A stretch of 37,981 nt of DNA from Candidatus Woesearchaeota archaeon. Its GTDB lineage: Archaea > Nanobdellota > Nanobdellia > Woesearchaeales > UBA10216. The notes under the pieces were generated by a model. It was given only the letters and a program-made list of their open reading frames with translations. It did no database searches and had not been told where the DNA came from. Shown piece after piece: positions 25,310-35,235 of the stretch (position 1 is the stretch's first letter; each line of letters opens with the position of its first letter). The DNA lies in contig JACPBX010000035.1 in NCBI GenBank assembly GCA_016180085.1, forward strand, positions 1 to 37,981, read 5' to 3'. Position numbers and translations under genes: made by a program.

Positions 25310-26761
25310 ATGGAAAAAATCAAGTTTGACAAGAGCTGGCTTTTGTTTCTGGCAGCTGCAGCTGTTTTTCTCGCAATAAAATTATCAGCCGCGGATTATG
25401 CTGTCAGCGACGAGAATACATACTACAAGATGGGGCAGCTTGTTGGTGAAGGGCGGCTGCCATACAGGGACTTCTTTTTTGCGCATCCGCCATTGCAGGT
25501 TTACCTGTATGCTGCTGTGTTCAGGCTGTTTGGGTTCAGTTTTCTGCTGCTGAAGATGATTTCGGCAGCTGCTGTCGTTGCGGCTGCGGCTTTTATTTTT
25601 GCAGCGGTGAAGGACAGATTGAATGCGAAGATAGCGGCTGCCGCTACGGTGCTGTTCCTTTTCTCGTATGGCACGTTGCTGTTCTCAAACTTCCCGACAG
25701 GCACTGAAATCGCAACTGCGTTTTCTGTTGCAGGGTTTTATTTTTTCATGAGAAAGAAGTTCGCCACAAGCGGCATCCTGCTGGGTTTTGCAGCTGTGAC
25801 TGCGCTGCTCAGCGCGATTATACTGCCGCTGCTCCTTTTCTTTGCCGCATTCATTCTGAGGGACAAGAAATCCGCAGCCAGGCTTTTGATCGGCTTCTCT
25901 GCCGTTTTTGTTGCTATTACTGGCTTGTTTCTCCTGATTGCCAAGGGCGAGTACCTGAAGCAGGTGCTGATTTACCACCTGAATAAGCCTGCTGCCAGCA
26001 CTGACAAGGCAGCGGTGTTTTTCAGGATTTTGAAAACGAACGCCCTATTATTCATAGCAGCAGCTGCAGCCTTTGCTTCAAAAAACAAAGCAAAGGCGCT
26101 TGTAGTCCTGTCTGCTGCTGTGGCTGCTGCCTACATCGCAGCGTTTCCCCTGCTGAAAACAGCGTTCAATTACTACCTCCTGTACGCTTTTCCCTTTCTG
26201 GCCGTTGTTGCCGGCTATGGAATTTTGCAGCTGTGGGAGTTCCTCACTGAAAAAGCAAAGCTAAGAGGGGAAGCTGCGTTTATCGCTGTTGCCCTGCTGA
26301 TACTGCTTGGCAGCTTTGCTACGGTGAGGGGCTTTGCAAGCTATGACTCTCAGGATTTCCCTCAGGCAGAAGAGGTTGCGGCGTATGTCAGGGAGAACAG
26401 CCTTTCGCAGCAAACCATATTTGGCGATGACTCTACAGTGCCATTGCTGTCGCTGCTGTCCGGGAGGGAGATTGCGCTGAATTACGTAGACAATAACGCA
26501 CTGAGATATAGCTCAGGCATAACTGACTTAGGGCAGACGCTTCAGCTCCTGCAAGGCGGGATTAACAAAGGCGAAGTGAAGTTTATCATTCTAAGGAGGA
26601 TTAAGGCGGCCAAAGGCGCATTTGACTTCGGAATAGCAACCCAGCAGCAGTTCACGGGCTTTGTCAATGAAAGCTGCAGGCTGGCGAAGGAGTTCCCGCT
26701 GGAGTGGCGCGGCCTTATCAAGACTTATGAGGTTTATGACTGCCTGAAAACCAGGGACTGA
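25310..26761 (+). CDS. Integral membrane glycosyltransferase (GT39/PMT-like)
   Basis: DYAVSDENTYYKMGQLVGEGRLPYRDFFFAHPPLQVYLYAAVFRLFG followed by many TM segments. Confidence 0.75.
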   Translation: MEKIKFDKSWLLFLAAAAVFLAIKLSAADYAVSDENTYYKMGQLVGEGRLPYRDFFFAHPPLQVYLYAAVFRLFGFSFLLLKMISAAAVVAAAAFIFAAVKDRLNAKIAAAATVLFLFSYGTLLFSNFPTGTEIATAFSVAGFYFFMRKKFATSGILLGFAAVTALLSAIILPLLLFFAAFILRDKKSAARLLIGFSAVFVAITGLFLLIAKGEYLKQVLIYHLNKPAASTDKAAVFFRILKTNALLFIAAAAAFASKNKAKALVVLSAAVAAAYIAAFPLLKTAFNYYLLYAFPFLAVVAGYGILQLWEFLTEKAKLRGEAAFIAVALLILLGSFATVRGFASYDSQDFPQAEEVAAYVRENSLSQQTIFGDDSTVPLLSLLSGREIALNYVDNNALRYSSGITDLGQTLQLLQGGINKGEVKFIILRRIKAAKGAFDFGIATQQQFTGFVNESCRLAKEFPLEWRGLIKTYEVYDCLKTRD

Positions 26762-28611
26762 GCTTTCCTGACAACTGCCTCTGCCTTGTTTGGCCTCCAA
26801 AAAGCGGCTATCGCTGCAATTGCCGTGAACAACGAAATTATGGTGCCGAAGGCAAAGGGCCGCGAGGCGTATGAGAAAGCCACGGTTTTCCCCAAGTCAC
26901 CCTTGCGAATCAAGGCTGCAAGCATGCCGCGATGGGAGCCTGCTTCTCCTGATAAGCCGTTAAAGCTCCAGCCCTTGTAGTAGTTTTGGTTTATGACAAG
27001 GGTAAGCTCAGAAACATTACCAGCTGTCAGCGCCTCCTCAGCCTTTGGGATGCCTGAGAGGCGCAGCAGAATCCTCTGCGGCGTGAACTCGCTGAAGTTC
27101 AGCGATTCATTTGTCTCGAAGATATATGCGTTGCCAACAAAGCCAGGGTAAGGCTCTCCGTCGACAAACTGGGGCATGGCCCTAATCCTGAGGTGAAGGC
27201 GCTCATAGCAGTTCAGTGTTCCTATTCCCTGCAGCAGGTTGGGATACTGCGCAAGCTCCGGCACTGACGAGAGCATCTGGATGAACTCCGGGCTGCCCAG
27301 GTTCGTTGACTTGGTCTCAAGCGGCTGCAGCGGGAAGGCTGTGGAAAGGAGCGGCCTTGAAACAAGCAGGAGGTCGGCAGCCACAATGATGCACAACGCA
27401 GCAGCAACAGCCGCTTGGACTTTTCTGTTGCCGGGAATTTTAAGCGAGGAAAGCGCTTTCGCAGCCAGCAGGGCAACGAAAAACACAAAAACAATAACGA
27501 ACCTTGACGGGCCGTGCAGTGAGCTGAAGAACGGAAGCTCCCTCAGGAGCTGCCAGGGGGCAAAGGGCAGGTAAGTCCCAAGGGCAAGCAGCAGGAAAAA
27601 CGCTGCCGACAGAATGAGCTTCCAGTTCTTTCTGTAATTGACAATTGCAACTGCTGCCAGAAGAAGCGGAATAATGCCGAGGTATGCAGAGTATTCATGC
27701 CAGCCCCACGGGATCTTTCCAGCGAGCGTATCAAGGTATTTTTGCCTGCCCTCAGGGACAAGGTCACGGCCTGTATTGAGGTCATTCTGGGGAATTGCCT
27801 GGTCCCTTGACAGGAAGGAATTGAAAACAATCCCTGCGGATATAAGCTGGGTGTCTTTTTCTGCTGCCACGCCTGAAGTGAAGTCGATAACAGGCAGCAC
27901 CTTTATAGACGACAAAAGCAGGGCAAGCGCGAGAATTGCCGCAACGGCAGCTACGGGGAATATTTTTTTCATGGCTGCAGAGTCAAGCAGGGAATACAAA
28001 GCCAGCAGGGTAACTGCCGCATAAAACGGGTAAATCCCACCGGAAAGGAACGCAAGTGCCAGAACAACGGCAGAAGCAATAATCCAGCGTATCCTATGCT
28101 GAACCGTTGCCTGGGCGGAAACCGAGTTAAGGTAGAAAAGGAAAACAAGCGGCAGAAGCGCAAACGGGAAGAATGTGGTGTGACCAATAACCACCCTTAC
28201 GGCAAACCAGCTGCTGAACATGAAAACAACGGCTGCAAATGCCGAAGCAAGGCTGCTGCAGCCAAGTTTTCTTGCAACAAGGAAGGTTCCGCTGAGTCCT
28301 ATCGCGAGGTAAATGAACGCCTCAAGCTTCAGCCCTGAGACTGCCCCGAACAGCAGCACGAATACGAAAAACGGCGACAAAAAGGGGGACTGGGGATTGG
28401 CGAGGAGGACATTCCCGCCGCAATAGTAAGGCGTCCACAACGGGAACTGGTTAAAGGTAAGAAGCGAAACCCTTGCCGATTCGTGGTAAAATGAGTGCTG
28501 GTCCCAGTCGTAAAGCCCCCAGTTGCCCATGTTTGACAGGACTGGCTGGAGGAAGAGGAAGGCAGCCGCTAACGAAACGGCAACAGCAATAAATATGCCA
28601 GGCAGCCTCAT
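26734..28611 (-). CDS. Integral membrane protein, YfhO/GT-C-like
   Basis: NWGLYDWDQHSFYHESARVSLLTFNQFPLWTPYYCGGNVLLANPQSPFLSPFFVFVLLFG with many TMs; C-terminal extracellular domain. Confidence 0.7.
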   Translation of the reverse strand: MRLPGIFIAVAVSLAAAFLFLQPVLSNMGNWGLYDWDQHSFYHESARVSLLTFNQFPLWTPYYCGGNVLLANPQSPFLSPFFVFVLLFGAVSGLKLEAFIYLAIGLSGTFLVARKLGCSSLASAFAAVVFMFSSWFAVRVVIGHTTFFPFALLPLVFLFYLNSVSAQATVQHRIRWIIASAVVLALAFLSGGIYPFYAAVTLLALYSLLDSAAMKKIFPVAAVAAILALALLLSSIKVLPVIDFTSGVAAEKDTQLISAGIVFNSFLSRDQAIPQNDLNTGRDLVPEGRQKYLDTLAGKIPWGWHEYSAYLGIIPLLLAAVAIVNYRKNWKLILSAAFFLLLALGTYLPFAPWQLLRELPFFSSLHGPSRFVIVFVFFVALLAAKALSSLKIPGNRKVQAAVAAALCIIVAADLLLVSRPLLSTAFPLQPLETKSTNLGSPEFIQMLSSVPELAQYPNLLQGIGTLNCYERLHLRIRAMPQFVDGEPYPGFVGNAYIFETNESLNFSEFTPQRILLRLSGIPKAEEALTAGNVSELTLVINQNYYKGWSFNGLSGEAGSHRGMLAALIRKGDLGKTVAFSYASRPFAFGTIISLFTAIAAIAAFWRPNKAEAVVRKAQSLVFRQS

Positions 28612-28673
28612 GCCTTAATGTTCTGCCTGGCCGTATAAAAAGTTTACCACAGGGTTCACAAGATTCGCTTTGT

Positions 28674-30158
28674 TCACCGACGAGACAGAAGGAAAGCGCA
28701 GTGGCTGCCACTGCAAAACTCCTTAACAACGGCATAAAGACGCAACTCTTCCCTGTTGCCATCGAAAACTACTGTGCTGCTGTGATTTGCAGCTTCCAAA
28801 TCCGCAACAGAGTAATATGCGCTCATCTTTTTCCCGGAGTAGTAAGCGACAGGAGGGCAGTTGCCCATACAGCCAAATTCGGCAACTTCGCTGCTTCTAA
28901 GGGATAATCCCGTGTCTTTTGCTGCAAACCGCAGGCCGTCTTCGAACATGACTGAAGGAGTGTATGCCCTGGGCAGCTGCGGGTAAAGCTGGAAGTGGAT
29001 TGAAAGGATAACTGCAACAGCCAGGATTATTGCGATGGGCAGCCTTTGCCGGAAAAGCTCCGGAAGCCGCACAATGCCATGGCCAATAAACGGCATTGCA
29101 AAGAGCAGGAACAAAAGCATGAACCGCTCAGCCTCCCACTCCATGCCAAATGGCTTTGCGACTCCCCTGCCAATTATGAAAAAGGAGTAGGCCATGGTTA
29201 CAGAGAGGCAGTATAACGTGTAAAGCTTGTAGGGCTGATAACTCCAATCAGTCCACTTATGTTTCCGCAGTTTCCAGTGCGATTGCGATAGCAGCTTTGC
29301 CAGTGAAAAAATGCTGAATGCCGCGCCCAAGGCGAGAAAAGCCAGGAGAATGGCGCCAAGGGCGTCTTTCAGCAGGTAAAGGAAAAAGCCAAAGCCCGCA
29401 GCTTCCTGCTCAGCAACGACGTGAAAAGCCCTGCCGAAGGTGTAGAAAGGGCTTCCGAAGCTTAGCGCGCTGTAAATGAGGTAAGGAGCCACAACTGCTG
29501 CGGCTGCAGCAATGCTCACTGCAATTTCCGGAAGCCTTTTCCTCAAGTTAGCAAGGAAGAGCGGCAGCAGCAGGACAAGAAGCAGCAGGTTGGTGAACTT
29601 CATCAGAACAGCCAACCCTGTTAATACGCCGCCAACGTAGATCAGTGATTTCTTCTGCTGTTGCAGCCCCATAGCATATGCCGTAACAGCTGAAAAGGCC
29701 AGCAGAGCGCCCAGAGCGTCAGTCATCACCCAGCGGCTGTTGAGGATGTGCACAGGAAGGACAGCAGCTACTACGGCTGCGACTACGGCTGAACGCTGGT
29801 TAAAAATGGCTTTAGTGATATGATAAACCGGGAAAACAACGAGAGAATTCAGCAAAGCAAGGAAAAGCCTTGAAGCAAGCTCATAGGATTCCAGCCTCGC
29901 GAAGGGGGAAAGCAGCAACGGCAGCAGCGGAGGCCTGAGAAAGGTTTCAGAATACCCTGCGCCCTGGCCTGCGATGAGCTTGCCGTGGAGCAGGTAAACA
30001 GACTCGTCCCAGAAGAAGTATGAAGTATCTGGAAAAATGGCTCTTAGAGCAAAAGCCAGCAGAAACAAGGCAAATAGCACTAGCAGCGGCCGTGACTTGA
30101 CTATTGTAACTACTGATTTTATCGCTGCTGGAACAATCGTTGTATGGCTCTGCCTCAT
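28674..30158 (-). CDS. Integral membrane glycosyltransferase (GT39/PMT-like)
   Basis: FPDTSYFFWDESVYLLHGKLIAGQGAGYSETFLRPPLLPLLLSPFARLES...PVHILNSRWVMTDALGALL. Confidence 0.8.
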   Translation of the reverse strand: MRQSHTTIVPAAIKSVVTIVKSRPLLVLFALFLLAFALRAIFPDTSYFFWDESVYLLHGKLIAGQGAGYSETFLRPPLLPLLLSPFARLESYELASRLFLALLNSLVVFPVYHITKAIFNQRSAVVAAVVAAVLPVHILNSRWVMTDALGALLAFSAVTAYAMGLQQQKKSLIYVGGVLTGLAVLMKFTNLLLLVLLLPLFLANLRKRLPEIAVSIAAAAAVVAPYLIYSALSFGSPFYTFGRAFHVVAEQEAAGFGFFLYLLKDALGAILLAFLALGAAFSIFSLAKLLSQSHWKLRKHKWTDWSYQPYKLYTLYCLSVTMAYSFFIIGRGVAKPFGMEWEAERFMLLFLLFAMPFIGHGIVRLPELFRQRLPIAIILAVAVILSIHFQLYPQLPRAYTPSVMFEDGLRFAAKDTGLSLRSSEVAEFGCMGNCPPVAYYSGKKMSAYYSVADLEAANHSSTVVFDGNREELRLYAVVKEFCSGSHCAFLLSRR

Positions 30159-30211
30159 CAGGAATAAGAAATGAAAATAAGAAAAAGAAAAAAGGGCTTA
30201 AGCTTTTTTGC

Positions 30212-32935
30212 TTAAGCTGTTGTTACGTTTGCTGCAGGTGCCGCTTCAACTACCGGAGCAACTACCTTCGGTGCTGGCGCACTCACTGTTATGTCAGTGA
30301 AGCTTGTTCCTGCAACCTCAACCTCCATGCCCTTCAGGACGCCCTTCTCCTGCCACTTTGCGTAGTCAGCAAGCACTCTGGCTGCCCTTCTGGTGTCCAT
30401 GGCGGATGCGCCTGCTACAAGCAGCGCGACCTTGCCACTGGCCTGCTCAACGAGCTTAACCATTGCCTTGCCTTCGCTAAAGCCTTCTGCACAGTTTGCA
30501 GGGTTGCCCATCAAAGTGGCAGCTGCTGCGTTGGCACATGGACCGCCAACAACGATGGCGTTCTGCGCTGTTACGTCAGCAACCTCTGAAGCAAGCTTGG
30601 CAGAGCCAACCTCGATTGGGTTTGTCTCGTAGTAGACAATCTGGCCTGCCTCTGTGGCAGCGGTTGTTGTTACCTCAGCCCCAGGTGCCGTAACCACAAC
30701 GATTGGCAGCCTCTGTGCATTGCTCGGGTAGTCAATCACCAGAGAGTCTGGGTCGTTGCTGACTGTCTTCCAGTCGATAAACGCGCCCAGGCTTGTGTAG
30801 GCCTGCCTCAGGTTGGTATCAACACTTGGCGTCACATATTTTATGTTGGACGTTGCTGTCTGCTCAGCTATGTCAACCTTTGTGCTTGCCACTGAGACGT
30901 TGAACTCAATGTTCGAAGGCACAATGTTGTCATAGTCGTCAGCGTCCAAGGTCTGCACTGAAAAGATGATGCTACCCGCATTGACTCCGCTGTCAACAGT
31001 GTTGGTGAGTGACGCATTAGCTGTGTAGTTCAGCGGATGGAACGCCAGTGAAATCTGGGCACCGCCCTTAGTCGTTACGTTTATGATGTTGCGGTTGTCA
31101 CCAGTGAGCACGTTATCTCCTGTACCTACGGATTCGAGAGTAGCGTCGCCATCAAGGTCCATCCGGAAGTTGAAGTTGCTGCTGGCGTCTCCAGAGCTGT
31201 TCCATAGCTTGAACGTTCCTCCGCCGAGCTTCAGCGTTGCGTCTTCTGTGCCAACACCAGGCTCACCGGTTTGGGCCTTGTAGTCAACCTCTACCTTGCC
31301 GCCTGAACCCAAGTCCTGGAACTCTATCTTCGGGCTTGTCTCAGATGAGGCAAGGGCGCTGATGTATCTAAGGCCGAAAGTCCTGCGCTCGCCCTGCTTC
31401 TGCGTGCTGTCAGTTATGACGAAGTAGTCGTTCTTCGTTACGCTTTGGTTCTCTATGAGAACAGTGTCGTCGTCGCTGTCACCCAGCTTCAGCCCTGTGC
31501 TTGCTGAGGCATAAGCTACAGGCAACCTGACGTTGTTGCCTGCACCGTCAGCGAACTCCAGATAGTACTGTGTAGAGCCTGACGGGGATAGCTTAATCTT
31601 TTCAGATGCCACAGGCTCCAACCCGGAGTATTCGATGTCCCAGCTGTTGAGCAATGCCTGAGGCCTCCTCAACTGCTTGCTGAGCTTTCCGCCTGCTGGT
31701 ATGTACTCGTCCTCATTGGCTGTTACGTTGACATTCAACGATGTCCACGTGTACGAGTTGCTGGTGTTTGTACCGGAAATTGATATCTTGGTGCCGGTTA
31801 TTGTTTCTGTCCCGACTTCAAGCGTTTGCTCACCGCCTGCGCCTGACTGGACACTGTTGGTGTCTCTTGCCCTGACCTTGTCAGCGCCCAGATAGAACTC
31901 TGTCTTCCTGACACCGCCGGCGAATTCCTGGGAAATTATGTCCCTTACGCCAACCTGCGTGCCGTCCTTGAGAGTCTGGGTGTTGCCTTCCTGCAAGGAG
32001 TCAGTTACCTCGCCGTTGACAGTGAACTTCGTGGTTGTTGAGCCAACGAAATCCAGAGTGACCTCATAGTCCTTCCCGCCAACAGTGTAGGTCTTTGTGT
32101 CGCCCTCACTGAGAACGTCCTTTACAGCGCCTCCCATCAGGGTAAGGTCAACCTCAAAATGGTTGGTGCTGTCTGTCCTTGCCTTAACGATGGACCAGTC
32201 CTTCCCGAGCAGGTTTATGCTCTTGCCCTCGAAGTTCCACAGGTATGTTCCTGTTGTGGAGATTGAGCCTGAGCTGTCAGTAATATCTGACTTGGCAGAC
32301 TCTGTAAACTCAAGCGCATACCTTGCAATAACGTTGCTAGATGCACCGTCTATAAACAGGAAATCTCCTGCCTTGCTGGTGTCAGGGTCTTCTGCATACA
32401 CCACAGACAGCATTATGCCCGGGTTTGTCTTTGCCGGGTTTGAGTCAAAGTATATGTACTGCCTGTAGTCGTAGTCGCCCTGCGTGTTTGAGAATGTGCC
32501 GTCCTTCAAAAGGGTTGGCAGCTCATCGTCGCTGATAAAGGTTGTTATGTTCCTGATGTTTTCCTGCCTGGTGCTTGCTGTGCCGGCATCCAGAGTTTCG
32601 GAAAGCTCAAGCTTCTTTGCACCGAGCTGGACCCTCCAAGCGTCAGCGCCTCCAATGCTTACCTGGCCGCCGCCTGCCGACTGGGTAGTCTTCTTTACCC
32701 TTGAGGCGAACTGCAGGCTTGTTGCGACGTCAACAGAGCCGATAACGTCTGAAGAAGCTGCGCTGTCACCAACTACGAGAACAGCGTTAAACTTCCCATC
32801 CTTTACAAAAGGGTCAGGGTAGTTCTTAAGGTCAGCAGCTGCTGAGGCGCTCAAAATCGTGGCACCCACCATGACTGCACCTGTGCCTAAAGCTAACATC
32901 TTACTTATTGTCTTGCGCAACTTCACTCTCAACAC
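30212..32935 (-). CDS. S-layer protein, secreted
   Basis: Signal peptide MLRVKLRKTISKMLALGTGAVMVGATILSASAAAD; FNAVLVVGDSAASSDVIGSVDVATSLQ; C-terminal NAIVVGGPCANAAAATLMG...GKVALLVAGASAMDTRRAARVLADY. Confidence 0.88.
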   Translation of the reverse strand: MLRVKLRKTISKMLALGTGAVMVGATILSASAAADLKNYPDPFVKDGKFNAVLVVGDSAASSDVIGSVDVATSLQFASRVKKTTQSAGGGQVSIGGADAWRVQLGAKKLELSETLDAGTASTRQENIRNITTFISDDELPTLLKDGTFSNTQGDYDYRQYIYFDSNPAKTNPGIMLSVVYAEDPDTSKAGDFLFIDGASSNVIARYALEFTESAKSDITDSSGSISTTGTYLWNFEGKSINLLGKDWSIVKARTDSTNHFEVDLTLMGGAVKDVLSEGDTKTYTVGGKDYEVTLDFVGSTTTKFTVNGEVTDSLQEGNTQTLKDGTQVGVRDIISQEFAGGVRKTEFYLGADKVRARDTNSVQSGAGGEQTLEVGTETITGTKISISGTNTSNSYTWTSLNVNVTANEDEYIPAGGKLSKQLRRPQALLNSWDIEYSGLEPVASEKIKLSPSGSTQYYLEFADGAGNNVRLPVAYASASTGLKLGDSDDDTVLIENQSVTKNDYFVITDSTQKQGERRTFGLRYISALASSETSPKIEFQDLGSGGKVEVDYKAQTGEPGVGTEDATLKLGGGTFKLWNSSGDASSNFNFRMDLDGDATLESVGTGDNVLTGDNRNIINVTTKGGAQISLAFHPLNYTANASLTNTVDSGVNAGSIIFSVQTLDADDYDNIVPSNIEFNVSVASTKVDIAEQTATSNIKYVTPSVDTNLRQAYTSLGAFIDWKTVSNDPDSLVIDYPSNAQRLPIVVVTAPGAEVTTTAATEAGQIVYYETNPIEVGSAKLASEVADVTAQNAIVVGGPCANAAAATLMGNPANCAEGFSEGKAMVKLVEQASGKVALLVAGASAMDTRRAARVLADYAKWQEKGVLKGMEVEVAGTSFTDITVSAPAPKVVAPVVEAAPAANVTTA

Positions 32936-33028
32936 CTCCGTGTTAAATCCTTTTTATCTATCATGATTTACGAGCAGCTTTTTGCTTTTCACAGCCCTTT
33001 TACTGCGTCGTACAAGCCAAAAATTACA

Positions 33029-33042
33029 GGGTATATATAAAG
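33029..33042 (-). promoter_or_regulatory. TATA-like element for S-layer gene
   Basis: Minus strand CTTTATATATACCC upstream of the S-layer ATG. Confidence 0.45.
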
Positions 33043-33528
33043 CTTTTGATTGGCGTCGTTAAAGCGTTTTTAGCTTCTGATTGCCTCACATAAGCAACGC
33101 ACATATAATATTGTTATCGCCCACCTGTCTTTTTGGACTTGCTTGCTTCTTTCTGCTTATTAATAGTTGCAGACCAGCCAGATAACCTGAGAGACAGCAC
33201 TGCATACCTCGCAATACTGCTACGCTGGCAAGCCAGCTACTAAGCAGCTATAGGGACACAGCTACTTTATAAAGTTTTCGGAACTACAGGATATATTTGC
33301 GTCGAAAAATAGCCAAAAACGTATATAGGAGTAGGTATTTGTAAAGGTTGGCAAACTCCTAGTAGATTCTGCTGATAGCATAAGCTGAGGCAAAAAGCCC
33401 GGCAATGACAACTTTTTTATAATAGGATAAGCCAACACTGGCAGGAGCAACTGCTGAAAAGCTTAAGGCAGAAGCTACCGCAAGACTATGGCACGGAAAC
33501 CGTGATAAGATTTATCGACGGAAAAATC

Positions 33529-33630
33529 GCGGGGATGCCGCAGCGGCCAACCGGGGCAGGCTTAGGACCTGCTGGCTTAGTGCCTTCGGCGGTTCGAATC
33601 CGTTCGGCGGTTCGAATCCGCCTCCCCGCA
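33529..33630 (+). tRNA. tRNA-Leu(UAG) with 18-nt tandem duplication in the T-arm
   Basis: GCGGGGA...GCAGG-CTTAGGA-CCTGC...TTCGGCGGTTCGAATCCG x2 then CCTCCCCGC-A; removing one copy gives a canonical 84-nt tRNA-Leu. Confidence 0.88.
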
Positions 33631-33632
33631 CT

Positions 33633-33664
33633 CAACCTTTTTGCGAAAAAGGTTGATCAAAAAA
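33633..33664 (+). repeat. Palindromic element copy 3 nt after tRNA-Leu
   Basis: CAACCTTTTTGCGAAAAAGGTTGATCAAAAAA; near-identical to the element in nop10. Confidence 0.8.
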
Positions 33665-33796
33665 CGACTGTAACGGAAGGCAGGAGCGAAAAGAATTTAT
33701 AGTAGTAATTACTAATAATTCCTAGTAAGATTAGGAAATTGTTCATTAACTCAAGTTTGGCTTGAGCTTAGATTGGGTAAAGGAGAGGCAGGAGGA

Positions 33797-34051
33797 ATGG
33801 CTGTTTCAAGGGTGACAAGGAACTATCAGGTTACGGTGCCAAGGGAGATAAGGGAGCTCACTGGCGTCAAAGTGGGCGATATGCTGCTTTTTGCCAGGGA
33901 AGGCGAGGACGTTGTGCTCAGGAAAATAGACAAGGACCTGCTGGCAAGCGGCTTCGGGCTCTGGAAGAAAGCGAAAGAGAAAACACCCTGGCTGGTTACA
34001 AAGCTCCTAAGAGGCGAGGCGGAAAAGCGGCTAAACAGGCTTAAGGCATAA
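33797..34051 (+). CDS. AbrB-type antitoxin (VapB-like)
   Basis: MAVSRVTRNYQVTVPREIRELTGVKVGDMLLFAREGEDVVLRKID. Confidence 0.8.
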   Translation: MAVSRVTRNYQVTVPREIRELTGVKVGDMLLFAREGEDVVLRKIDKDLLASGFGLWKKAKEKTPWLVTKLLRGEAEKRLNRLKA

Positions 34052-34106
34052 GTGGCATGGGTGGGTAAATAAGGCAAGGTAATGCACAAAGCAGGGCAGA
34101 CTTAAC

Positions 34107-34487
34107 ATGACAAAAAAGCTCCTTATCGATACTGACGTGTTTGTTGACTACCTCATGGGAGAGCCCAAGGCGAAGGAGTTTTTTGAGCAGCTGCCGGAAG
34201 GCACCTTCCACTATTCCGCACTGGCCAAGCTTGAGCTTTTATCATCGAAGGCGTGCGATGAGCCATCAATAAGGAACTCAACATCCGCCATGCTTTCGCT
34301 TGGGAAAAGGATTGAGATTGATGACACCATAGTCAATCTCGCTGCCGAGACGAAAAGGCAGCACGGCCTTTCCGTGTCTGACTCGATAATGGCCGCAACA
34401 GCGCTGCACCTTAAGGCGGAGCTTGTCACGAGGAATATTGGCGAGTTCAAGAAAATCAAGGAACTGCTTCTGATGAAGCCGTATTAA
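34107..34487 (+). CDS. PIN-domain toxin (VapC-like)
   Basis: LLIDTDVFVDYLMGEPKAKEFFEQL...SDSIMAATALHLKAELVTRNIGEFKKIKELLLMKPY. Confidence 0.87.
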   Translation: MTKKLLIDTDVFVDYLMGEPKAKEFFEQLPEGTFHYSALAKLELLSSKACDEPSIRNSTSAMLSLGKRIEIDDTIVNLAAETKRQHGLSVSDSIMAATALHLKAELVTRNIGEFKKIKELLLMKPY

Positions 34488-34706
34488 AAGCCTAAAAGCC
34501 GCATTAAATAAGACTGCATGCGTTGCACTACCATCTTCCTGAACTCGCGGGGTGGAAGATTTCTAGCCTGAGCTTCCTGATTAACCTGGTAAAGCCAATC
34601 AGATTATAAGGAGGAAAAGTTGAAAAAAAGCTGCAACATCGCCAAAGGCAGTCACACTTCTGGCAACACAATCTTTTTAAATGGGCATCTTTTCCGAACT
34701 TTGAAC

Positions 34707-35207
34707 ATGGCAGACGCAAAGCTCGAGGAGACAAAGCCGGTTGAGGCGGAAAAAAAGGATAGCAAGCAGGCTATGGTTACAGCACTTTCGGTTGACGCCA
34801 ACCAGTTTATAGAGGAGCTTGCCAGGGAGCTGCAAAAAGTCAGGGATGTGAAGCCGCCAGCCTGGGCAGACTTTGTAAAGACAGGAACCTACAAGGAAAG
34901 GCCTCCCCACAGAAAGGACTGGTGGCACGTCAGGACAGCAGCAGTCTTAAGGACAGTAGCCAGGCTTGGGCCCATTGGCACTGCAAAGCTGAGAACAAGG
35001 TTTGGCGGAAAGCACAGCCGCGGCTACAAGTCAGAAAGGTTCGCAAAAGGCTCAGGAAGCATACTGAGGAAGGCCCTGCAGCAGCTTGAGAAGGCAGGCC
35101 TGATAAAGCAGGCAGTCAAGGGCGTCCATAAGGGCAGGGTAATCACGCAAAAGGCAGCATCAATGATGGACGTGATAGCGCTCAAAGTCAACAAGCTTCA
35201 AAAATAA
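34707..35207 (+). CDS. rps19e: 30S ribosomal protein S19e
   Basis: PPAWADFVKTGTYKERPPHRKDWWHVRTAAVLRTVARLGPIGTAKLRTRFGGKHSRGYKSERFAKGSGSILRKALQQLEKAGLI. Confidence 0.95.
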   Translation: MADAKLEETKPVEAEKKDSKQAMVTALSVDANQFIEELARELQKVRDVKPPAWADFVKTGTYKERPPHRKDWWHVRTAAVLRTVARLGPIGTAKLRTRFGGKHSRGYKSERFAKGSGSILRKALQQLEKAGLIKQAVKGVHKGRVITQKAASMMDVIALKVNKLQK

Positions 35208-35235
35208 GTATCAAGAGCAAGTATCGGGAATCAAA

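Noticed and set aside
33060-33480. Known ncRNA such as RNase P or SRP RNA in the long gap before tRNA-Leu
   Set aside because: None of the conserved sequence blocks of these RNAs could be recognised; only small hairpins such as GCTGGC-AA-GCCAGC
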